A stretch of DNA of 64,000 bases. It comes from an uncultured Methanoregula sp. (GTDB taxonomy: Archaea; Halobacteriota; Methanomicrobia; Methanomicrobiales; Methanospirillaceae). Shown piece by piece: positions 55,808-64,000 of this stretch (the first letter of the stretch is position 1; each line of letters begins with the position of its first letter). The DNA is taken from the NCBI RefSeq assembly GCF_963677065.1, contig NZ_OY781872.1, positions 1,793,419-1,857,418 of the forward strand, given 5' to 3'. The position numbers and the translations under genes are program-made. The notes under the pieces are model-generated. The model was not told where the DNA came from. It saw only the letters and a program-made list of their open reading frames with translations, and did no database searches.

Positions 55808-56128
55808 ATGGGTGGAGAGATATACCAGGCACAGGTGATTCGGAATTTCTTTGACTGCATCACCGGGACGGACCGGAACCTGACCCGGATTTACATGTGT
55901 GTCATGAGCCTTGCCAAACTCCGCATGGAGCCTCCCGAGAAGATGGCGGCACTGGTGGACCAGTTACGCAAAAGCAAGATCCAGAAGGAACTGTCGGTCG
56001 ACATCCTCGACTACATGTGCGATGCGGCAAACCAGCTTGAACTCGAGCAGGTGCAGACTGCGTTCGGTGTCAAGGATATCAAATCGGTTGCACAGGACTT
56101 TACCGGGATCAGTATGGACAGTCTGTAA
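55808..56128 (+). CDS. Hypothetical helical protein
   Basis: 106 residues, soluble and helical: MGGEIYQAQVIRNFFDCITG, then LRMEPPEKMAALVDQLRKSK and ILDYMCDAANQLELEQVQTA. A strong ribosome site (TAGGAGGTGGATTC) precedes the ATG. A TATA-like TTTATAACC lies at about 55740. No family is recognised. The promoter and start look good, so a real gene is likely. Confidence 0.7.
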   Translation: MGGEIYQAQVIRNFFDCITGTDRNLTRIYMCVMSLAKLRMEPPEKMAALVDQLRKSKIQKELSVDILDYMCDAANQLELEQVQTAFGVKDIKSVAQDFTGISMDSL

Positions 56129-56264
56129 ATTTATTTTTCCGCAAAAGTCATTTTAGTATTCCGGGTGTCAATAACTGGATGGATACGGTCATATTCCCCG
56201 GCAATCCATTTTTTGAAAATTAATTCGGTTTATTAATAAACAACTCAAGATAATTTTCATTAAG

Positions 56265-58070
56265 ATGCGAAAAACTCTCCTTTTTATTTTTTTTATTTTT
56301 CTTTGTCCCCTTGTGAGTGCTGACGGCATGATGGGGGTTTACGATCATGATACCTGGACTCTCCTGCCGGAGAGCCAGCAACTGGCAGCTATCCATTATG
56401 ATGACAATAAAGAGAATCTGTTGCTTTCTATTACCCCAGATAAAGAAATGAACGGTGACAAAGCCGTATGGATCTATCCCATCCCATCAAAACCGGAAAA
56501 TGCAACCCTTGATATGATGGACGAATTTCCCTATTTTCATGGTTTTGATGCTGATTATGGGTATAAAAACTCCATAATGTCAGTTTCCGGCTGGATGATT
56601 GGATATGCGACAGCTCCTGCAGGTTTGATGTACGGATATCCGTTGTACCAGGTTCTCATGCTGCGTTCAGGGCCATCAACCCTGGGAATGGGGAGCGGGG
56701 TATCTGATGAACAGTCCGTCACGGTTTATCAGACAGTTGAACGGTATGGGGTAACAACGGAATTAGTCACCGCAAAAGATGTCGGATCGCTTTCACACCA
56801 TCTCTTATCAAAAGGGATGATAATTCCGGATTCCTCAATAAACACATTTGATGATTATATCGGCAAGGACTACTCATTTGTCGTAACTTACATCAGTAAC
56901 GTGTCTGAGTATAATGCGCATTCAGGAAAATCTTCGAACAATGTTATCAGTAGTTTTGTCAGTTTCCCGACAAAACATATCTATTTCCCCCTCAAGCCTA
57001 CCCGTGTCTATGGCGGGCGACAGATACCGGTCACTATCTATGTTACCGGTATGGTCACTCCTGAATTGTATGATCGTATCCAACCGGCAACTGAAGTCCA
57101 GTATTATTATGGTAATGTTGGTATTTTTGATGACAATCAGCGATCATTATTTTTCAATGGGTATCGGGAAAAAGAATCCAATTCAACTGAAGAAAAATAT
57201 CGTTCAATGTCTGCAATGTTTGCTATTTCAGAATACACAAAAATCAGGATCAACTCCCCATCGAATGCCTTTACCGATGATTTATGGATAAATGATGTTC
57301 CCCCGACTCCCGATCCTCTTAAAAGTTTTCTTCAGCCATATCTTGTCTTCCTAGGAATTATTATCTACATCCTTTTTTCCATGTTTGCATGTCTTGCTGC
57401 GGGAATGATTTGGTTCCGGAATGATCCTTTCCCAAAAAAGAAGCTTCTGCTGCATGGACTCTGGAACTGCCTGACCATGGTGGGGTTTTTGGTTGCATCA
57501 AAAAAGGTATTTAAAAAAGAGAATGGTAAGAAGTTATTTCCTTTTGTGCTGTTGTTTTACCTGATATTTGCCAGTCTGATTTCTGTATCTGTCGTCATTT
57601 TATTACCCTCTCTCGTTAAGTACATTATATATGCCTGGGGACTGGCAATTGTCGGCCCACTGATTTTTGCGATCTATCCTTCCCATATCATGATTTCGTA
57701 TGACTACTTCTTCCTTGGAATAATGCCAATCATCGTTGGGTTTATCCACATCGTGTTTCTTTGTCTGATCGGATGGTCACTTTATAATTGGCTTGATGGT
57801 GAAAACAAAACAATCTTTCCCAGGAAAGATGGTCAAGGTATTGAATCAAAGATATTTTGGCTTTTGATTATTTGCTTCCTGATTCTTGTGATTTACATTC
57901 TTTTTCTCGTGTTGACATTCATGTATCAAGGAAGGGTGTTCGACTGTATCCAACCGGTATTGATAATTACTTTCATTTTCATTGGAATATTCATTATCAA
58001 TATTGTTCTTGTGTGTTTGTTAAGATGGGTATGGAATATAATAAGCAACGCGGAAAGCCAACCCGTTTGA
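56265..58070 (+). CDS. DUF2330-like membrane protein with large exoplasmic domain
   Basis: 601 residues. Signal peptide to about 20. An exoplasmic domain (about 21-365) contains QQLAAIHYDDNKENLLLSIT and AVWIYPIPSKPENATLD, the PxP pattern of DUF2330-like proteins of methanogens. The C-terminal 235 residues have at least six membrane segments (about 370-590). AT-rich compared with core genes. Transporter or protease-regulator roles cannot be judged. The gene is next to the tandem repeat, separated by a 300-base non-coding stretch. Confidence 0.7.
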   Translation: MRKTLLFIFFIFLCPLVSADGMMGVYDHDTWTLLPESQQLAAIHYDDNKENLLLSITPDKEMNGDKAVWIYPIPSKPENATLDMMDEFPYFHGFDADYGYKNSIMSVSGWMIGYATAPAGLMYGYPLYQVLMLRSGPSTLGMGSGVSDEQSVTVYQTVERYGVTTELVTAKDVGSLSHHLLSKGMIIPDSSINTFDDYIGKDYSFVVTYISNVSEYNAHSGKSSNNVISSFVSFPTKHIYFPLKPTRVYGGRQIPVTIYVTGMVTPELYDRIQPATEVQYYYGNVGIFDDNQRSLFFNGYREKESNSTEEKYRSMSAMFAISEYTKIRINSPSNAFTDDLWINDVPPTPDPLKSFLQPYLVFLGIIIYILFSMFACLAAGMIWFRNDPFPKKKLLLHGLWNCLTMVGFLVASKKVFKKENGKKLFPFVLLFYLIFASLISVSVVILLPSLVKYIIYAWGLAIVGPLIFAIYPSHIMISYDYFFLGIMPIIVGFIHIVFLCLIGWSLYNWLDGENKTIFPRKDGQGIESKIFWLLIICFLILVIYILFLVLTFMYQGRVFDCIQPVLIITFIFIGIFIINIVLVCLLRWVWNIISNAESQPV

Positions 58071-58217
58071 GAATGGAATTCGTTCGAGGTGTTTTAGGTG
58101 TGAGTCATCGCACCAGTGGAATAGAGCGGGTTGGTTCTTTCAATCCAACTCCGGAAAAAATTTTAAGAATTTTCTCAAAGTGCTGTTACTGTTATTTCCT
58201 ATCGCATTACGATGCCT

Positions 58218-58248
58218 GCCGCCGCCCCGAAGGGCGCCCCGCGGCGGC
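58218..58248. repeat. GC-rich palindromic repeat, copy 2
   Basis: Identical over 31 bases to 31350-31380. It lies 147 bases after the DUF2330-like stop, a likely place for a transcript-end or REP-like element. Confidence 0.75.
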
Positions 58249-58312
58249 TCAATTGCCGGATAATCTAAACGCCCGGATTTTTTCTTCAGATTCCGATCCC
58301 GGTAAGTGCGTA

Positions 58313-58340
58313 GCGCAAAACCCGCCGAGGCGTTTTGCGC
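58313..58340. repeat. Hairpin with conserved 10-base loop
   Basis: GCGCAAAAC and GTTTTGCGC form a 9-base stem; the loop is CCGCCGAGGC, whose reverse complement GCCTCGGCGG differs by one base from the loop at 43023-43032, while the stems differ. See finding on the hairpin family. Confidence 0.6.
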
Positions 58341-58377
58341 GTGTGACATCGCTCTGATTGATGATGGCAAACCCGGA

Positions 58378-59205
58378 TTTTCAATCAAAGCTTGCTGAAA
58401 AAATTTCAATCAAGGTCCGGTTGAAAAATTAAAATCAAAGTCCGGTTGATCCGGATCAGATTTTCAATCGCGATCATGATCGCGATGAAAATTTCAAAAT
58501 CAAAGCTTGCTCGAAAATTTTCAACCAAAGTCTGCTTGAAAAATTTCAATCAAGGTTCGATGGTGAAAAGTTAACTACATCTGAATAAATCCAAGCGCAG
58601 TGTCTCAGACGGTAGCATGTTCGTGGATGCTGTTTTTCAACCAGGGTCTGCTTGAAAATTTTCAATCAAAGCTTGCTGAAAAAATTTCAATCAAGGTCCG
58701 GTTGAAAAATAAAAATCGAAGTCCGGTTGATCCGGATCAATTTTTCAATCGCGATCGTGATCGCGATGAAAAATTTAAAATCAAGGTTTGATGAAAAAAT
58801 TTCAATCAAAGTCTGCTTGAAAATTTTTAATCAAGGTTCGATGATGAAAAGTTAACTACCTCTGAATAATTCTAAACAGGGACTCTCTGACGGTAGCATG
58901 TTCGTGGATGCTGTTTTTCAACCAGGGTCTGCTTGAAAAATTTCAATCGCGATCCGGTTGAAAAATTAAAATCAAAGTCCGGTTGATCCGGATCAGTTTT
59001 TCAATCGCGATCATGATCGCGATGAAAATTTTAAAATCAAAGCTTGCTCGAAAATTTTCAATCAATGTGTGCCTGAAAAATTTCAATCAAGGTTTGATGA
59101 TGAAAAGTTAATCACATTTGAATAAACTTAGACCGGGAATCTATTGCAGTTGCAGGAACTTGGATTCTATATTTCTCAATCGGGATCCGGTTGATTTCGA
59201 TCGCT
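58378..59205. repeat. Nested tandem repeat with palindromes
   Basis: About 2.9 copies of a unit of 281 and then 256 bases. Unit markers are GATCCGGATC at 58448, 58729 and 58985, and GACGGTAGCATG at 58608 and 58889. Inside each unit about eight ~26-base sub-repeats of the form TTTCAATCAAAGTC, then TTGAAAAA, have TTTCAA and TTGAAA ends facing each other. Each unit also has a perfect (units 1 and 3) or near-perfect (unit 2) 20-base palindrome ATCGCGATCATGATCGCGAT. No gene is credible inside. The 3' edge fades at about 59140-59205. Confidence 0.85.
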
Positions 59206-59281
59206 ACGGGTAACACCGGGAAAATACCAGCATCGTTTATCAGAGATCGTGAGCAAAACTTCTCCACCAGGTTGTCGTATC

Positions 59282-59923
59282 ATGGACTTCTCCGTACTCA
59301 CCCAGCTCAATGTGCTCCTGCAGCTCATGTGCGTGATAATCGTGGCAGCATACCTTCTGACCCGGAGCCGGATCTTCCCGGAGATCCTTGACGGCCGGGC
59401 CACATTCACCACCCAGATAATACTCGTCATCTTCTTTGGCGCCCTCTCCGTGTACGGCACGATCAGCGGCATCGAGTTCATGGGCTCGGTCGTGAATGTC
59501 CGCGACCTCGGCCCCATGCTCGCCGGCCTGCTTGCCGGCCCGTGGGTCGGCATTGGCGCGGGACTGATAGGCGCTGCCTACCGGCTCAGCATGGGCGGCA
59601 TCACCGTCTATTCCTGCTCGGTCACCGCAGTTTTCGCCGGGCTCTTCGGCGGCCTCATCTGGCTGCACTGCAAAAAGAAATTCGCCGGCTGGAAGATCGC
59701 GGTGGCCTTTGCCATCCTCATGGAGATCTTCCATATGATCTTAACGCTCCTCATCGCCCGGCCGTTCGATGACGCGCTCGCGATAGTCGAGCGGGTATAC
59801 ATCCCCATGATCCTTGCAAACGCGATCGGCATGTTCGTCTTTGCCTACATTGTCCGGAACTTCCAGAACGAGCAGAAGGTCCAGGCTGAACGCGATGCCC
59901 TGATCCGGGAAAAGAAACAATAA
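59282..59923 (+). CDS. 5TM-5TMR-LYT (LytS-like) membrane sensor module
   Basis: 213 residues from MDFSVLTQLN at 59282. Five or six membrane segments of the LytS/5TMR type, with LVIFFGALSVYGTISG-like, LAGLLAGPWVGIGAGLIGAA, YRLSMGGITVYSCSVTAV motifs and a charged C-terminal helix (EQKVQAERDALIREKKQ). In LytS such modules sit before a kinase; here there is no output domain, so it probably works with a partner. Confidence 0.83.
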   Translation: MDFSVLTQLNVLLQLMCVIIVAAYLLTRSRIFPEILDGRATFTTQIILVIFFGALSVYGTISGIEFMGSVVNVRDLGPMLAGLLAGPWVGIGAGLIGAAYRLSMGGITVYSCSVTAVFAGLFGGLIWLHCKKKFAGWKIAVAFAILMEIFHMILTLLIARPFDDALAIVERVYIPMILANAIGMFVFAYIVRNFQNEQKVQAERDALIREKKQ

Positions 59924-59960
59924 GAACCGGGGACCGTCCTTTTTTTCTTAAAAAATAAAA

Positions 59961-60434
59961 TTATTCAAGCCCCAGGGCTTTTTTGTAATCGCTCAGTATC
60001 CGGACTATCATCTTCCGGTGCTCTTCGAGCGCCTCTTCATCATCGGGCGATGTGATGAGCGCCACAACATAGACAAGGATGAGGGCGTTGTCGAGGTCGA
60101 GCGTTGCCGGGTCCTCGTTCTTGTCATTCCGGAGGACAACCGGGACCAGTGCCCGCTCGGCCTCGGTGAACGTAACGGACGGGTCCGGCTCCACCTGCGA
60201 ATTGTTCCGGCTCTCGGCATTGGCACGGAGGATGGAGAGCGCTTTTTTCAGGCTCGCGTTCGGGGCACTGTCCGGGATGAGCGACAGGGCATGCGTGCAT
60301 TCCTTGACCGCATTCTCGTACAGGCCGAACTTGAAGGCCAGGAATGACGATGCAATCTCGTGCGCCGTTTTCCCGGGAAAGCGGGGGAAGGCGGCTCTCG
60401 TACGTTCTATATAGTCATCAAGAAATTTTTCCAT
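59961..60434 (-). CDS. Hypothetical TPR-like protein
   Basis: 157 residues from the ATG at 60434, which has GGAGGT 7 bases upstream; the upstream extension to 60683 is not coding. Helical: MEKFLDDYIERTRAAFPRFP, FLAFKFGLYENAVKECTHAL, and a C-terminal HRKMIVRILSDYKKALGLE. The FKFGLYENAVKECTHALSL stretch resembles one TPR. No catalytic motif. Convergent with the 59282 gene; divergent to the phosphoesterase. Confidence 0.72.
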   Translation of the reverse strand: MEKFLDDYIERTRAAFPRFPGKTAHEIASSFLAFKFGLYENAVKECTHALSLIPDSAPNASLKKALSILRANAESRNNSQVEPDPSVTFTEAERALVPVVLRNDKNEDPATLDLDNALILVYVVALITSPDDEEALEEHRKMIVRILSDYKKALGLE

Positions 60435-60615
60435 GAAGGTACCTCCGTTCGGTTCTTGTTTTTCGGCCGGTGTGACAGCAACGACGCTTAACTGGTTTCT
60501 CCAGTACGTTTGCCGGGGTTTCACATCAACATATGCCCGGGGACATTCCCATGCATTGAACTTTTTGCATCCTAAGTATATATGAGAAAGAAGATCAAAT
60601 AATTCCGATACCGCT

Positions 60616-61374
60616 ATGGGTGCCATAATCTTTTCAGATGTGCACGCAGATGCAGAAGCTCTCGGCGCACTGGCTTCATGCATTAAGGATCCATCATTCT
60701 CTGTCGCGTTTGGTCCGGCCGAGCTTCTCGTGAACCTTGGCGATCTCCTGCACCGCGGCAGCAGGCCCCAGGAGACCCTGGAGAAGATCCATACTCTCTC
60801 GCAGGAATACCGGCTCGTCTCCGTTCTCGGGAACCATGACCATGCGTTCCTTCACGGGATTCTCGTAAGCGGCAGCGATGCTGCAAGCACGTACCGCCAC
60901 GAACAGCTGCGGGACTCGCCGCTCCTCTCCATCTTCAATACCATGCCCATGGACTGGCCCGACCGGGACATGCTCTTTGTCCATGGCGGTCCGCTGGAGC
61001 TCGGGGAACAGACCCTCCGGCTGAAATGCTGGCAGCGCCTCTCCCATGAATCCGGCGATTTCTTTACCGGGTACCATTACACGGCTGCGATGGCGTTCGA
61101 AGCCCTGGAGAAGCGCGGGCTTACCCATCTGTGCTGCGGCCACCAGCACGAGAATATCTGCTGCAGGAAGACGGAGAACGGGATAGTCCAGCACAATCTC
61201 GATTTCCAGCCGCTCGTTCTTGAGAAGAACAAAAAAGTGCACCTGGAAGTTGCCCGGGTTCCCCTGGATGTCCCGACCATCCTCCGGGTCGGGGGCTGTC
61301 ACGGGTACGCCCCCGAGTTTGCCTATACGGATTACAAAACATTCTCTTTTATCCGGATCATATCCCCGTGCTGA
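60616..61374 (+). CDS. Calcineurin-like metallophosphoesterase
   Basis: 252 residues. The metal-binding motifs are in order: FSDVHAD, GDLLHRG, GNHDHAF, VHGGPLE and GHQHEN. Two metals and a phosphoester substrate are expected. An adjacent CxCC (CCRKTE) and C-terminal Cys are not part of the core. Substrate (serine/threonine phosphate, nucleotide or diadenosine tetraphosphate) cannot be told. Single gene. Confidence 0.88.
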   Translation: MGAIIFSDVHADAEALGALASCIKDPSFSVAFGPAELLVNLGDLLHRGSRPQETLEKIHTLSQEYRLVSVLGNHDHAFLHGILVSGSDAASTYRHEQLRDSPLLSIFNTMPMDWPDRDMLFVHGGPLELGEQTLRLKCWQRLSHESGDFFTGYHYTAAMAFEALEKRGLTHLCCGHQHENICCRKTENGIVQHNLDFQPLVLEKNKKVHLEVARVPLDVPTILRVGGCHGYAPEFAYTDYKTFSFIRIISPC

Positions 61375-61437
61375 CCCGGATACCTGCGGGCTCTGTCCCG
61401 CTTTGGGCAGGAGCTGCTGCCTGTTTTGAAACCTGGT

Positions 61438-62718
61438 TCAGGCGCCGGTTATCCGGATCTTCATGCCAGGGCCGGCAATGATCTCTGCTTTTCTTGCAAG
61501 ACCCTCGCGGAGAACCGGGATCTGTTCTTCGGTCTTCTTCCGCCACTCCGCAAGTTCGTTCTTGTTCTCCCTCTCTTTTACAAGCATCGCCTGCTGCTGG
61601 GTCTTCTCGCGTTCGAGCGATCTCATGCGGCTGACGAACGGGTGCAGTGCCAGGCTCTCTTCCGCTGCCCTGCAGGACTCCTCAAGCTTTCTTACGGTGT
61701 TGCCGGCAGCACAGATGTCTCTGCAGAATGCCGCGGTATCGGAGAAGACCGCCCGTTCCTCTTTGTTCTTCAGGGGTATCTCCATGGCTTCTATCATCCG
61801 CTCGGCAACCGGGCAGGCCCGGCTTAACGTTTCCGAAAGATCTGTCTCCGGCGGGATCGTGTGATCGGAGAGAAGTTCCATCACCCGGCGGAGCGCATCG
61901 GTCTCGGGCTTGTTGTGCTGCTTCTGCGAGATCTTCTCGGCCTTCCGGAAGACATGGGATGCAGTCATCGAGAGTGCGGCATAGTGCCGGATCGCATCAT
62001 CGCGGGAGCTTTCAAGTTCCTGGAGGGCGGATTTCTGCTCTTCAACCTCCCGGTTCCCGGCATCTTCCTTGAGCCCGGCAAGTTCCTTGTCTATGGCCTC
62101 GATCCGGGCAGAAAGATCAGAGATCCTTCTGTCCGTTCTCGTATCCTTGTCAACCGACCGGGCAAGATCCTCGTTCATGGCAACGAGGGATGCATGGAGG
62201 GACCGGACTGCACTGCTCACAGCCCGCGCGTTCCGGTACGTGGATAAGGCCTGGGTGAGCGCATTGATCTCGCGGCCCATGGTATCGATGCCGGTCTTTA
62301 CGGTCTTCATCTCTTCAGGAAATACCATCTGGAGATACCGGCCCTGGCCCCGCATGCTGTTTATGCAGCCTTTGACACATTCCACTGCGGCAAGGTAGAA
62401 CTCTTCGCGGTCATCCGGCAGTTCCTTTGCAAGGGACGAATTCATGGCCTTAACAAAAAGGGGCAGGGAATTTTTGGCAATGCTCTTTATCTTCGGGTGG
62501 AGGACCGGGTCGTCCTCTGCATCGGCAATGTTGTTCACCATGAGCTGGAGCTGGGCAGCGGCATTCCTGATATTCCGGACCGGCTCCTCGGTTGCGGAAT
62601 TGAGGATCTCCAGGGATTTCTTCTCGTATTCATCAAGCCATGCCGGGATTATGTCAAATGCGATATCCCGCATCTCCGGCTCTTTCTTTCCCATGATATT
62701 TTTTAAAAAATCGAACAT
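61438..62718 (-). CDS. Conserved coiled-coil protein
   Basis: 426 residues, mostly helical, with long heptad-like runs (IEAIDKELAGLKEDAGNREV, KSALQELESSRDDAIRHY) at about 170-260 and near 360-410. The N-terminus MFDFLKNIMGKKEPEMRD is basic. Cys residues in KGCINSMRG, FCRDICAAGN. No Walker or other motif. Probably a structural or cytoskeletal-type protein of methanogens. It precedes nadM-larB in the direction of transcription but is 15 bases from nadM's end. Confidence 0.75.
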   Translation of the reverse strand: MFDFLKNIMGKKEPEMRDIAFDIIPAWLDEYEKKSLEILNSATEEPVRNIRNAAAQLQLMVNNIADAEDDPVLHPKIKSIAKNSLPLFVKAMNSSLAKELPDDREEFYLAAVECVKGCINSMRGQGRYLQMVFPEEMKTVKTGIDTMGREINALTQALSTYRNARAVSSAVRSLHASLVAMNEDLARSVDKDTRTDRRISDLSARIEAIDKELAGLKEDAGNREVEEQKSALQELESSRDDAIRHYAALSMTASHVFRKAEKISQKQHNKPETDALRRVMELLSDHTIPPETDLSETLSRACPVAERMIEAMEIPLKNKEERAVFSDTAAFCRDICAAGNTVRKLEESCRAAEESLALHPFVSRMRSLEREKTQQQAMLVKERENKNELAEWRKKTEEQIPVLREGLARKAEIIAGPGMKIRITGA

Positions 62719-62733
62719 GTAATTTCCCTGTCC

Positions 62734-63998
<1,265 letters not shown>

Positions 63999-64000
63999 TG

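Noticed and set aside
58378..59205. CRISPR array
   Set aside because: Sub-repeats are adjacent and variable, with no unique spacers and no cas genes in the window.
58378..59205. Chromosomal replication origin
   Set aside because: Repeats and palindromes would suit an origin, but no Cdc6/Orc1 gene or recognisable ORB element lies nearby, so this is not claimed.
60434..60683. 5' extension of the TPR-like gene
   Set aside because: A clean GGAGGT site precedes the ATG at 60434, and the extension overlaps the divergent phosphoesterase start.

Overview
The window is a 64 kb chromosome piece from a methanogenic archaeon, most likely of the order Methanomicrobiales (a Methanoregula-like organism; genus is inference). 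The case rests on an MfnB homologue of methanofuran synthesis, archaeal-type MetG, ValS, NadM and YchF, an archaeal Ser/His/Asp signal peptidase, many PAS histidine kinases and receiver proteins, PEGA and Thr/Pro-linker lipoproteins, and an archaeal tRNA-Phe without an encoded CCA. Most genes look moderately GC-rich. A few AT-rich islands (1-933, 41.7-42.3 kb, 56.3-59.2 kb) look acquired or foreign.

0-6 kb is an accessory graveyard: a truncated AT-rich gene, an MNT antitoxin whose HEPN partner is broken, KilA-N relics, a 237 bp dispersed repeat pair, A-tract DNA, a lipoprotein between direct repeats and a winged-helix gene without its 5' part. 6-14 kb is a sensory block: an HTH-PAS protein with a degenerate kinase core faces, across a perfect palindrome, a soluble triple-PAS MCP followed by CheW, a receiver protein and a 56-residue protein, then a CHASE-like/PAS kinase with its receiver. 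14-18.3 kb holds a signal peptidase, another KilA-N relic, RsgA, a second MNT gene with a residual HEPN stub, and an intact VapBC-like pair. 18-27 kb is mostly core: anion permease, lipoprotein, riboflavin-pathway reductase, a PAS kinase/receiver pair, a DUF308 protein, an AlkA-like glycosylase and a Kef-type antiporter.

27.4-42 kb carries tRNA-Phe, a DHH phosphoesterase, two secreted paralogues around a PEGA protein, MetG, SET, MsrA, SixA, GuaB-MfnB, and an overlapping HisA-like/Tmk pair. 42.3-44 kb is G-rich and hairpin-rich non-coding DNA with a small membrane protein and a relic copy of the 3' end of valS. 44-47 kb is a second signalling group (receiver-PAS; CheY-CheC-pseudokinase). 47-58 kb holds ValS, a DUF92 protein, YchF and several membrane or secreted proteins. 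58.2-59.2 kb is a nested tandem repeat full of palindromes, the most striking unexplained element here. The window ends with a LytS-type 5TM protein, a phosphoesterase, a coiled-coil protein and an overlapping larB-nadM pair, which would link NAD-precursor adenylylation to nickel-pincer cofactor synthesis.

No CRISPR array, rRNA, insertion sequence with transposase, or replication initiator gene was found.
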